DNA from: Pseudomonadota bacterium
GTDB taxonomy: Bacteria; Pseudomonadota; Gammaproteobacteria; Steroidobacterales; Steroidobacteraceae
Assembly: GCA_018240525.1 (NCBI GenBank)
Contig: JAFEFN010000014.1
Coordinates: 420,487 to 484,486 of the forward strand
Direction of reading: 5' to 3'
Length of the DNA stretch: 64,000 bases
Every line of letters starts with the position of its first letter. The first letter of the stretch is position 1. Position numbers and translations under genes: made by a program. The notes under the pieces were generated by a model, which searched no databases, was not told the origin of the DNA, and was given only the letters and a program-made list of their open reading frames with translations. Shown piece after piece: positions 25,694 to 33,615 of this stretch.

Positions 25694-26110
25694 GTGATCG
25701 GCTCGGCCCGCAAGGCAAACGTGGCGGCGTACCAGAACGTCGCGATCGAGGGCAGCGTCGCGACGGCGGACCCGCACGGCCTGGTGCAGATGCTGCTCGA
25801 TGCGACCATCGAGCGCATCAACGCCGCCCGCACCTGCATCGAGGAAGGCGACCGCGCCCGCAAGGCGAAGCTGCTGCACAGCTGCGTGACGCTGATTGCC
25901 GAGCTGCGCGGCAGCCTCGATCTCATCCGCGGCGGGGAACTGGCGCAGAACCTGAGCGACCTGTACGACTACATCGCCCGCCGCCTGCTGACGGCGAACG
26001 TCAGGGACGACGTCGCCGCCCTCACCGAATCGCTCAGCCTGCTCGGGGAGATCCGCAGTGCCTGGGTGGCGATCGGCCCCCAGGTGCGCAGCGCGGGTGC
26101 CCTGCGCTAG
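25694..26110 (+). CDS. fliS: FliS, flagellin export chaperone
   Basis: This 138-residue helical chaperone binds the C-terminus of flagellin. It starts with GTG and has the family pattern AYQNVAIEGSVATADPHGLVQMLLDATIERINAAR, then ADLIRGGELAQNLSDLYDYIARRL-type helices. Length is typical. Its TAG stop overlaps the stop of the convergent histidine kinase gene by two bases (CTAG at 26107-26110). No fliT-like gene follows. Confidence 0.93.
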   Translation: MIGSARKANVAAYQNVAIEGSVATADPHGLVQMLLDATIERINAARTCIEEGDRARKAKLLHSCVTLIAELRGSLDLIRGGELAQNLSDLYDYIARRLLTANVRDDVAALTESLSLLGEIRSAWVAIGPQVRSAGALR

Positions 26111-27573
26111 AGCTTTCGTGCCTCGCGCAGGCGCCGGCTCTGGCTGACCGGCAGGCTCACGTCCAGCACGGTGCCCTTGCCGGCCACGCCGAGGACGCGC
26201 AGCGTGCCCCCCAGTTGCGCCAGGCGCTCGGATGCGGCCAGCAGGCCGAAGCAGCCGACCTTGGCCCGGTCCTGATCCCCCATGCCCACGCCGTCATCGC
26301 TGATCCGCAGGCGCACCAGGCCATCCTGGACCCAGACCTGCGCGTCGACCTTGCTGGCGCGCGCGTGGCGCATGACGTTCGCAAGGCCTTCCTGGAACGT
26401 GCGATAGATGGCGAGCGAACGGCGCTGGCCGAGGGTGGTGGCTGCGACGTCCGTGCTCACCTGGATGGCCAGGCCGGACTGGGCGGCGCACTCCGCGGCG
26501 ATCCTCTTCATGGCCGCCTCGAGGCCCAGGTCCTCGATACCCGGCGGCTGCAGTTCGAAGGCGATCTGCCGCAGGTGCTGCAGGCAGCGATCCGCCAGCT
26601 CCGCCACCGGCTTGAGCGATGCGGGGGCGAGCTCGCGCGAGGCGCCGGCCAGCGCGGCGAGGTCCGACTGCAGCGTCGTCATCTCCTGGCGCAGCGTTCC
26701 GTGCAGCTTTTGCGCCAGCTGACCGCGCTCCTCCTCGCGCAGGCTCTCGAGCCGGTTGGCCAGCCCGCGCACCCGCGCATGGAAGCGGTCCACGGCCGCG
26801 CGCTGCTGCTGCTGCTCGGTCACGTCCACGTCGACGACGATGTAGCCGGTGACGTCGCCGCCCTCGTCCCGCTGTGGTTCCGCGCGGGAGTGCACCCAGC
26901 GGGTCGCACCCCCGGGATGCTGGTAGCGGAACTCCAGGCTGAGCGCCTTGCCGCGCATCAGGCCCTCCCAGGCCTCCGTGACGCGCTCGCGGTCGTCCGG
27001 GTGCACGGCCTCGAACCAGCCATCCCCGCGGGCCTGTTCGTGGGTGAGCTGCGCGATCTGCGACCAGTGCGCGTTGGCGTAGTCGCAGGCACCGTCCACG
27101 TCCATGAGCAGGATCCCAACCGGGGCCGATTCGGCGAGCTGCCGGAAGCGCTCGTCGGTCGTGCGGCGCACTTCCGCGTGCAGCCGCTGCCCCTCGGCCC
27201 GCAACTGCGCGCGCAGGTCCGTGACGGTCGCCACCCGGTGGGTGAGGCGGCCGTCCGCATCGCGCAGCGAGGCAATGCGGACCCACAAGGGGATGAGGTA
27301 GCCCTCGCGGTGCGCGCGGCAGGTCTGCAGGATGGCGGTTCCCGTGAGGTCGGCCGTCTGGAGGGTCGCGAGGAGCGCCGGATGTTCGCTGTCCGGGAAG
27401 ATCGCGAGGAAAGGCCGGCCGCGCAGCGCCTCCGGCGCGCTGTCCGCCAGCTCGGCATACGCCCGGTTGACCGCCACGAGCGTCCCGGACGCCGCCTCGC
27501 TCACCGCGATGCCGTGGGCGTTCTCGAGGAAGGCCTGCGCCCACAGTCCGGCGGCAGGATCCGGGACACTCAT
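26107..27573 (-). CDS. PAS-PAS sensor histidine kinase (NarL-type, HisKA_3), orphan
   Basis: This 488-residue kinase has two PAS domains (residues about 10-125 and 138-255), a dimerisation/phosphoacceptor helix of the HisKA_3 type (EERGQLAQKLHGTLRQEM, His291), and a C-terminal HATPase domain with the N-box Asn399 in EGLANVMRHA and the G1 box SDDGVGMG. No membrane segment is evident, so it is likely cytoplasmic. The residue after the phosphoacceptor His is Gly, where Asp or Glu normally acts in catalysis. ATG 27573 was preferred over an upstream TTG. No response regulator lies nearby. Convergent with fliS; any link to flagella is inference. Confidence 0.85.
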   Translation of the reverse strand: MSVPDPAAGLWAQAFLENAHGIAVSEAASGTLVAVNRAYAELADSAPEALRGRPFLAIFPDSEHPALLATLQTADLTGTAILQTCRAHREGYLIPLWVRIASLRDADGRLTHRVATVTDLRAQLRAEGQRLHAEVRRTTDERFRQLAESAPVGILLMDVDGACDYANAHWSQIAQLTHEQARGDGWFEAVHPDDRERVTEAWEGLMRGKALSLEFRYQHPGGATRWVHSRAEPQRDEGGDVTGYIVVDVDVTEQQQQRAAVDRFHARVRGLANRLESLREEERGQLAQKLHGTLRQEMTTLQSDLAALAGASRELAPASLKPVAELADRCLQHLRQIAFELQPPGIEDLGLEAAMKRIAAECAAQSGLAIQVSTDVAATTLGQRRSLAIYRTFQEGLANVMRHARASKVDAQVWVQDGLVRLRISDDGVGMGDQDRAKVGCFGLLAASERLAQLGGTLRVLGVAGKGTVLDVSLPVSQSRRLREARKL

Positions 27574-28018
27574 GAGCGGATCACGCCGCGCCCGACATGA
27601 CCGGCCGTGGCGCGCATGCAACGTCCCCGGCCACCGCCTGCGCCACGGGGCAACGCCCCGGGCTGTCTCCCCTCGGAGACAAAACGGTTGATTTCATTAT
27701 GTAGAATCGCCCCGCAGGCACCCGTCACCGGCCGTCCCTTCGCGCCGGCATCGCCTTGCAGTGCGGCTCCCCCACCGTTGGCAAAATGATACCGGACACT
27801 GACTTGGAGGCCTTGGGTTGTCAACTTTGGCTACGGCGGGGCCTTTTGTGCGATAACCGCCCGCCTTCGGCGCACCAAATAAAAATACCTCAAATTCAGT
27901 GAGAGAGCGGTGGCGGCGGGGACAGATCCTTACTAACGGCCTACTTGCGCAGCGTTACGGTGCCCGACAACTTCGCCTCCACACCCCTTCTGCACCTCAC
28001 CCGGGAGAGCTTCCCCGA
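27574..28018. other. Intergenic stretch without a recognised gene
   Basis: About 445 bases separate the histidine kinase from the next plus-strand gene. It contains an A+T-rich patch near 27690-27720 and another at 27875-27900, unusual for this locus, and a small CCGCCTTCGGCG hairpin near 27860. Both neighbours must be transcribed outward from here. I see no convincing coding frame, riboswitch core or sigma-54/sigma-28 site. Confidence 0.6.
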
Positions 28019-28309
28019 GTGACGACCCCGCTTAGTGAGCTGGTCAGCCGGCTGGCACTTCTGGCTGCCCCCCATACTTATTTAATGACCGCCCGGCTCA
28101 TCAAGGGCGCACCCCTGATCGAACTGAAGGCCACCTACACCAGCGCAGGCCCGGGGCAGGAGTTCGTGCGCCAGGTGAGCTTCAGCGCGCTGGAGCAGCG
28201 CGGCGCCGCCGCCGTCGCGCGGGAATTCGCGCGGGACGCGCGCGCGGCCCTGGTCAATACCGCCATGACCAATATCCTTCGCGTCCACGCCCGCCGGCGC
28301 GCCGGGTAA
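28019..28309 (+). CDS. Small hypothetical protein
   Basis: A 96-residue protein if started at GTG 28019 (preceded by GGGAGAG), or 74 residues from ATG 28085; the frame is open further upstream to 27899. I do not recognise a family. The C-terminal half is amphipathic and rich in Ala and Arg (ALEQRGAAAVAREFARDARAALVNTAMTN), suggesting helices; the first half from the ATG could form a short beta hairpin (LIKGAPLIELKATYTSAG). No signal or membrane segment from the ATG start. Codon use is G+C-rich at third positions, which supports coding, but the call is moderate. Confidence 0.5.
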   Translation: MTTPLSELVSRLALLAAPHTYLMTARLIKGAPLIELKATYTSAGPGQEFVRQVSFSALEQRGAAAVAREFARDARAALVNTAMTNILRVHARRRAG

Positions 28310-28342
28310 TGGCACGCGCGGGACCGGCGCGGCGAGCGACCC

Positions 28343-28837
28343 ATGACCCTGACTTCAGAAGCAGCCCGCGATCGCACGGCCCGCACACCCTCCCGTCCGA
28401 GGCGGTCGGCGGCACGGGCTCCTGAGCGTTCCTTCCCCCGGTACGCGCTCGGCCTCGCGCTGGCGCTGCTCGTGGGTTGTTCGGCGCGTCACGAGGTAGC
28501 GCGGCTACCGTCTCCCGATGGCGCGCTGGACGCGGTGCTGATTGAAAGCAGCAGCCATGCCGCTACCGCGGCCGACTACACCGTCTACGTGGTGAAGCGA
28601 CGCGCCCCGCTGGGTCGCTATCCTGCGGTGATGTACATCCGGGCGGTCCCGCGCGGCGATGACCCTGTCCCCGTCGCCCCGAAATGGACGGCCCCGGACA
28701 CGCTCGCCGTGGAGTACTTGTCGGCAAAAGAAGTCACCGTGCCCCACGCGGAGATGCATCTCGAAAACAGGACCGTCCGGATCGCACCCCGGCCGGGCGT
28801 CCTGAACGCGTCGGCCACGCCCGGCGGCATGCCGTAA
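28343..28837 (+). CDS. Putative lipoprotein
   Basis: This 164-residue protein has a long Arg-rich N-terminal region, a hydrophobic stretch (LGLALALLVGC) and a lipobox-like LVGC with Cys at residue 46, so it is probably an exported lipoprotein whose true start may be later than the chosen ATG. The mature part contains SPDGALDAVLIESS and YTVYVVKR, a pattern reminiscent of DUF5412-type lipoproteins. It lies 33 bases after the small hypothetical gene. Function unknown. Confidence 0.65.
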   Translation: MTLTSEAARDRTARTPSRPRRSAARAPERSFPRYALGLALALLVGCSARHEVARLPSPDGALDAVLIESSSHAATAADYTVYVVKRRAPLGRYPAVMYIRAVPRGDDPVPVAPKWTAPDTLAVEYLSAKEVTVPHAEMHLENRTVRIAPRPGVLNASATPGGMP

Positions 28838-28999
28838 GACCAACATCCGCGCCGCATCGGCCACCGCATCGCCCTCACCGGGGCGCGGTCTTCCTGCGCC
28901 GAACGCGGGCGGCTTCTGATCTGCCGGCTGCGCCTGCCCTTGGTACTATGGCTCGAGACAGGAGGAGTCGTAGCAAGGCAAGCTGGAGGCCATTGAGGG

Positions 29000-30304
29000 A
29001 TGAGCGACGTGTGGACGAAATGGGAAGGTCGCCTCGTCAATGGCGTCTACCCGCTGCGGCGCTTCCTGGGCAATTCGGACCACAGCGTCGTATTCCTCAC
29101 TGAATACCGGCCACTCGAGGTCGGCGACGCGGCGATCAAGCTGGTGCCGGCGGATCCACAACTCGCCACCGGCCAGCTGGCGCGCTGGCGGACCTTTCGC
29201 TCCCTTTCCCACCCTCACCTGCTCAGGCTCTTCGACTCCGGTCATTGCCAGCTCGGCGGCCACCCATTTTTCTTCGTCGTGATGGAGTATGCGGACCAGA
29301 CCCTCGCCCAGGTCCTGCCGCAGCGCCCGCTCACCTCCGAGGAAGTGCGGGAGTTGCTGCCCCCGACGCTCGATGCGCTCGAGTTCCTCCACCGCAAGGA
29401 TCTGGTGCAGGGGCAGTTGAAGCCGGCGAATGTACTGGTGGTGGGCGACCAGGTGAAGCTCGCCAGCGACACCATCCGGCCCGCGGGCGACCCGCTTCCA
29501 AAGAACCACACGCTGTCGGCCTACGACGCACCGGAAGTGCATGACGCGCGCAGTTCCACCGCGGGCGACATCTGGGGCCTGGGCATCACCCTGGTGCAGG
29601 CACTGACGCAGGCAAGCCCGGAGACAGCGGGCGCACCGCTGGCTTCGGTGCCGCTGCCGAGCACCCTTGCACAGCCCTTCGCGGACACGATCCGCCGCTG
29701 CCTGAGCCTGGACCCCGCGCTGCGGCCCTCGGTGGCGGACCTGCGCGCGGCGCTGGCGGCACACCCGACGCCGGCACGGGCTGACCGGGCGACCGCGCTG
29801 CCTGCCCCGCGGTTCGAGATCGAGAAGCTGAAGCATCCGGCCGTCATCGCGGCGGGCATCGTCCTCGTCATTCTCCTGGGGTGGCTCGCGTTGCGCGGGC
29901 CCGGGCACCCCTCCGCCGACCGGCCGCCGGATGCCGCCTCCACGCCGGCGTCGGCGACGAGCCCGGCGGTGAGTCCGGCCCCCGCGGCCCGCGGTGCGAA
30001 CGGTGGTGGGGGGGCCGCGGCCGCCCCTTCGGTGGTGCACCAGCAGATCCCCACGGTGTCGCGCAGCGCGCAGGCCTCGATTCAAGGTCGCCTCAAGGTG
30101 TCGGTGCGTGTGAACGTCGACCGCGCGGGGAACGTGGTCGCCGCCACGCTGCAGGACCCCGGACCGAGCAAGTACTTCTCCCGGCTCGCGGTGGATGCCG
30201 CGAAGCAATGGAAGTTCTCACCCACGGATTCACCACGGGTCTGGACGCTGCAATTCGCATTCTCGCGCGAGAAGGTCACGGCGCAGGCGAGCCCAAAGAC
30301 CTAG
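29000..30304 (+). CDS. Membrane pseudokinase with C-terminal TonB-like domain
   Basis: This 434-residue protein has an N-terminal Ser/Thr-kinase fold (about residues 17-255), a single membrane helix (280-298), a Pro/Ala/Gly linker (300-345) and a TonB C-terminal-like domain (about 350-425; GRLKVSVRVNVDRAGNVVAATL). The ATP-anchoring Lys is kept (AAIK, K47) and so is the APE motif (177-179). The glycine loop is degenerate (FLGNSDHSVV), the catalytic HRD is replaced by QGQ (137-139) and the DFG by SDT (156-158). It therefore looks catalytically dead, with the kinase part in the cytoplasm and the TonB-like part in the periplasm. Possible roles are scaffold or signal relay across the membrane; this is inference. 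Confidence 0.8.
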   Translation: MSDVWTKWEGRLVNGVYPLRRFLGNSDHSVVFLTEYRPLEVGDAAIKLVPADPQLATGQLARWRTFRSLSHPHLLRLFDSGHCQLGGHPFFFVVMEYADQTLAQVLPQRPLTSEEVRELLPPTLDALEFLHRKDLVQGQLKPANVLVVGDQVKLASDTIRPAGDPLPKNHTLSAYDAPEVHDARSSTAGDIWGLGITLVQALTQASPETAGAPLASVPLPSTLAQPFADTIRRCLSLDPALRPSVADLRAALAAHPTPARADRATALPAPRFEIEKLKHPAVIAAGIVLVILLGWLALRGPGHPSADRPPDAASTPASATSPAVSPAPAARGANGGGGAAAAPSVVHQQIPTVSRSAQASIQGRLKVSVRVNVDRAGNVVAATLQDPGPSKYFSRLAVDAAKQWKFSPTDSPRVWTLQFAFSREKVTAQASPKT

Positions 30305-30392
30305 CATCCCTCGAAGCGGCAGGCGCTCCCGGATGGACGCGCCTCGGCGAGCGGCGCACACTCGAACCCCAACCAAGGAACTGGAGACACCG

Positions 30393-30848
30393 ATGACGGA
30401 GCCACGCACGCCGAATGAGCTGCCGGCCTGGATCAAGGAGCACATGGCCCGGTACGTGGCGACCAATGGCGAGGACGGCTACCTGTGGGATGCGAGCCTG
30501 GGCGGCGGGAAGGGAATGGTCCCGACGCTGCTTCTGACCACGACCGGCCGCAAGTCGGGCAAGGCACTGACGCTGCCGCTGATCTTCGGTCGCTCGGGCG
30601 CGGACTATGTGGTCGTCGCATCCAAGGGTGGCGCACCCGAGCATCCCGCCTGGTACTTGAACCTCGAGGCCAATCCCCTGGTGCACGTCCAGGTGAAGGC
30701 CGACAAGTTCTCCGCCCGGGCGCATACGGCGGACAACCGGGAACGGGCCACTCTCTGGCCCATGATGGTGGGAATCTACGGGCCCTACGAGCACTACCAG
30801 ACCAAGACCGACCGGCAGATCCCGGTCGTGGTCCTTAAGCGCATATAA
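30393..30848 (+). CDS. Deazaflavin (F420)-dependent nitroreductase-family protein
   Basis: This 151-residue protein belongs to the split-barrel DDN/DUF385 family. The diagnostic segment TLLLTTTGRKSGKALTLPLIFGR and VVASKGGAPEHPAWYLNLEANP are clear. Family members characterised in mycobacteria use cofactor F420 to reduce quinones or nitro compounds. The start at ATG 30393 follows CTGGAG; the frame is open upstream into the pseudokinase gene. In a proteobacterium the cofactor is uncertain. It is 88 bases downstream of the pseudokinase and convergent with the DUF2785 gene. Confidence 0.85.
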   Translation: MTEPRTPNELPAWIKEHMARYVATNGEDGYLWDASLGGGKGMVPTLLLTTTGRKSGKALTLPLIFGRSGADYVVVASKGGAPEHPAWYLNLEANPLVHVQVKADKFSARAHTADNRERATLWPMMVGIYGPYEHYQTKTDRQIPVVVLKRI

Positions 30849-30980
30849 GAGTCGGCCGCTGCACCGGCATCGCACGCCGACGGCTCGAGGCAGTCCCCCG
30901 CGGCACGCATGACCGGTGCGGAAACGATCGACCGACGGATCTTCATGCCGTCAGTCGCCTCGGCCCGTGCCGTGTAACGG

Positions 30981-31910
30981 CTACCGCAGGTCCCGGGATG
31001 CCGCGCGCATCAGTTCCCGGATGGCCGGCGCGCCGGGTGTCGAGGGATCGGAGTCCAGAGCGAGGCTGAGCTCGGCGAGCGCATTCAGCTGCGCACGTTC
31101 TGCGACGTAACGCGCGGTATCGAACCGGCCCTCCCAGAGTCGGCGATGCGCGGCACGCAGTTCATCGAACCAGCGTGCAAAGTTGCCGGCATCCGCATCC
31201 GGCCGCCGGGCGATGGACGCCAGGGCCGCCGCCAGCCTCGCATCCTCCCCCCACACGAAGACCATCCCTGCACTGTGCAGGCGGCCGACGACCGCCTCGA
31301 CGATGTGCTGCTGCTGCACCGGCTGCAGCTGTGGATTGCGGGCAAGGAACTTCAGCAGGTCGGCCGTGTGGGCCGTCGCGTGTCCCCAGCCTTTGCCAGG
31401 GACATAGCCGCGCAGATCCCGCTCCTGTGCCAGTGACCGAGTCCCGAGGTTCACCAGCTCCGTGTACTGCGCCGGGGTGAGGAAGGGCTTCTTCAGGTCC
31501 TCCGCGGCCAGCAACGACAGGGCCAGGATCGAGAACGAGCGCGCGAACAGGCTGTCATCGCCCACGTGGCCGAGTCCTTGGGTGGCGCTGCGCAGGAGCT
31601 GCACCTGCAGCTGCTGCAGCTCGGGAGCGCTGAGCAGCTGGTCGCGATAGATCCATGCGGCCAGCGCCTCGTAGCCGATGCCGTCGCGTATTTCGGGGTC
31701 GGTCCTGTGAAGCAGTCCGGCGGCCTCGGCGGCCAGTTCGGGCGCTGATTGCTGCGCGTCGAGCTTGAATTGCTGCTCTTTGAGGCCCTGCCAGAAGGAA
31801 GCGGGATGCCCGGGTGCCGCCGGACAGGCGGTCGCCCACGCGAGCGGCAGTGCCAGCCAGAGGCATCGGGCGCGCCTTGCCAGGCTCACCCAGCGAACGG
31901 GAAGCCGCAT
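30981..31910 (-). CDS. DUF2785 exported protein
   Basis: This 309-residue protein has an N-terminal signal peptide (RARCLWLALPLAWATACPAA; the Cys could also be a lipobox residue) followed by an all-helical domain matching DUF2785: DGIGYEALAAWIY, SFSILALSLLAAEDLKKPFL, and GWGHATAHTADLLKFLARNP. The start ATG 31910 is preceded by an excellent AGGAGG site seven bases away. Function of the family is unknown. Downstream lies the convergent nitroreductase gene; upstream, 91 bases away, is the three-repeat secreted protein in the same direction, so the two may be co-transcribed. Confidence 0.8.
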   Translation of the reverse strand: MRLPVRWVSLARRARCLWLALPLAWATACPAAPGHPASFWQGLKEQQFKLDAQQSAPELAAEAAGLLHRTDPEIRDGIGYEALAAWIYRDQLLSAPELQQLQVQLLRSATQGLGHVGDDSLFARSFSILALSLLAAEDLKKPFLTPAQYTELVNLGTRSLAQERDLRGYVPGKGWGHATAHTADLLKFLARNPQLQPVQQQHIVEAVVGRLHSAGMVFVWGEDARLAAALASIARRPDADAGNFARWFDELRAAHRRLWEGRFDTARYVAERAQLNALAELSLALDSDPSTPGAPAIRELMRAASRDLR

Positions 31911-32001
31911 CCGGGATCCTCCTTGCCACGGCGCCAACGTCAAGCAGCCCGCCGCGGCGGCGGGCCGCTTTATTGCGACGCGGGCGGGCGCCGCGCGCGA
32001 G

Positions 32002-33420
32002 CTACTGGCGGTGGAGCTCCATATGATCCATGCCATTGCACTCCTCGCGGACCTTGTTGTGCACGATCGAGTTGGCCATGTTGATCTCCTGCTGCTCGGT
32101 ACCGCTCAGCAGGTGCAGGTAGTCCTGGGCACCGCTCCCGGCAGGAGGCGTGGCCTCTTCGGCGCCGGACTTCTCCGCGGCGCGCCAGGCGCCGATCCAG
32201 CCGTCCAGCTGCGAGCGCTGCTCCGCCGGAGCCGTGGTGCGCTTCGCCGTCAGCTTGTCGGCAATCTGCTTGGCGCGGAAGCCCTTCGCCCGGTCGAAGC
32301 ACTCGAGGGTCCCGCTCTTCTCCAGGTAATCGGCCTGGGTCGCCGAACCGGCAAGATACTTGTGCGGAGTGAAGGGATGCGCATCCATCCAGGCCTGCGC
32401 CGCGGCGTTGGCAGCGGCAGCGTCCGCCGGCGGTGCATTGCGCTGCGCGCGACGGGCATCGTGCATGGCCGCCAGCTCGGCGGCCTGCGCCGATGACTCC
32501 GCGGTCTGGGGGGCTCCGCCGTTGCGACAGCTGGCCATGACCTGCTGCGTCCGCGCCATCTGCTCCTGGCTCATGGCAATCTGGTCATTCGCGTCCAGAC
32601 GCGTCATGTACCGCATGGGGTTCTTCGGATCCGGCGATTGCGGCGCCTTGGTCGCGCCGCTGGCCTGCGCGGCGCGCACCACGGCGATGTCCTCTTCCCA
32701 GGCCTTGCGGTCCTGCGCCGACAGGTTCGGCGTCGAGGCCAGCTTCCTTTCCATGTGCTCCGCCATGATCTGCCACCGCACGCCGTGCGTGGCTTCCATG
32801 CACGCGCTGTGCTGCTCGCGTGCAGTGGCCACGTGCGCAGGCGGGGTCGCGTGCAGCAGGTCCGGAAACGGGACGTGCGTGTCGATGGGCGCCGGCAGGC
32901 GCCCCGACGGGTCCGAGAACTGCGACATCCCGCCGTAGCGCGCCTCGCACTTGTCATGCACCTCGCTGGAGTAGCGGCCATAGGTGCCGCTGACCTCCTG
33001 CTGCTCCTCGTCGGTCATCTCCAGCAGGTAGCGCTGGCTGTTCTTCGGATCGGGCGAAGGGATCTGCTGTCCGGCGCCCTTGGCGTTCAGCCAGGCGACA
33101 TCTTCCTGGATCTTCTTGCGCGCATCCGGGGAAAGATCCGAGGCGTGATCGAGCTTGCGCTGCAGCACCTGCGCATTGAGCTTTTCCTGGGCACCGGCGG
33201 CCTGCGCCATGCAGCCGTTGTAGTCGTCCAGCCCGTGCAGGTTCGTAGCCCCCCCGGGTGGGGGCGTTCCAGGCTGGCCGGGCTGACTCTGCTGGGTGGA
33301 CTGCGCACTGGGCTTCAGCTTCGCGGCCTGTTCCTTGATCTTGTCGAAAATGCTCTGCGACCATGCGGCCGGAGCGAGCATCAAGAAGCCCAGGCAGATC
33401 AACGGGACGGCTCTTTTCAT
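32002..33420 (-). CDS. Secreted protein with three diverged two-cysteine repeats
   Basis: This 472-residue protein has a Sec signal peptide (residues 1-22, MKRAVPLICLGFLMLAPAAW) and a Gln/Pro-rich linker (35-58), then three repeats of about 90-100 residues (about 62-163, 199-301, 366-465). Each begins with a helix containing one Cys (C70, C207, C374), continues with a charged helix and an N/DLS-type turn, and ends with a second Cys (C158, C298, C461). Spacing within pairs is 88, 91 and 87 residues. The motif SPDPKN appears in repeats 1 and 2. One disulfide per repeat is likely. I know no named family. ATG 33420 has a CAGGGG ribosome site. Confidence 0.75.
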   Translation of the reverse strand: MKRAVPLICLGFLMLAPAAWSQSIFDKIKEQAAKLKPSAQSTQQSQPGQPGTPPPGGATNLHGLDDYNGCMAQAAGAQEKLNAQVLQRKLDHASDLSPDARKKIQEDVAWLNAKGAGQQIPSPDPKNSQRYLLEMTDEEQQEVSGTYGRYSSEVHDKCEARYGGMSQFSDPSGRLPAPIDTHVPFPDLLHATPPAHVATAREQHSACMEATHGVRWQIMAEHMERKLASTPNLSAQDRKAWEEDIAVVRAAQASGATKAPQSPDPKNPMRYMTRLDANDQIAMSQEQMARTQQVMASCRNGGAPQTAESSAQAAELAAMHDARRAQRNAPPADAAAANAAAQAWMDAHPFTPHKYLAGSATQADYLEKSGTLECFDRAKGFRAKQIADKLTAKRTTAPAEQRSQLDGWIGAWRAAEKSGAEEATPPAGSGAQDYLHLLSGTEQQEINMANSIVHNKVREECNGMDHMELHRQ

Positions 33421-33615
33421 TTTTTTTGCCCCTGAGAGGCGCTGGGAGTGCTCGGACGAGTGTCCGGTCGCCGCGCCATACCGCGACGATAACGTAAACC
33501 GCAGCGCGGAATCCATGGGGTAGGCATACCCAGGTCTTCCGAACGCCCCGGATCGGATGCTTTCTCTAAGTCCGCGGGCCTGCGCGTGTCGATGTGAGGC
33601 GGATCGTTCGGGCGA

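Noticed and set aside
27622..27898. Cyclic-di-GMP riboswitch upstream of the histidine kinase or the small protein
   Set aside because: I could not find the conserved core segments of the GEMM-type aptamer on either strand.
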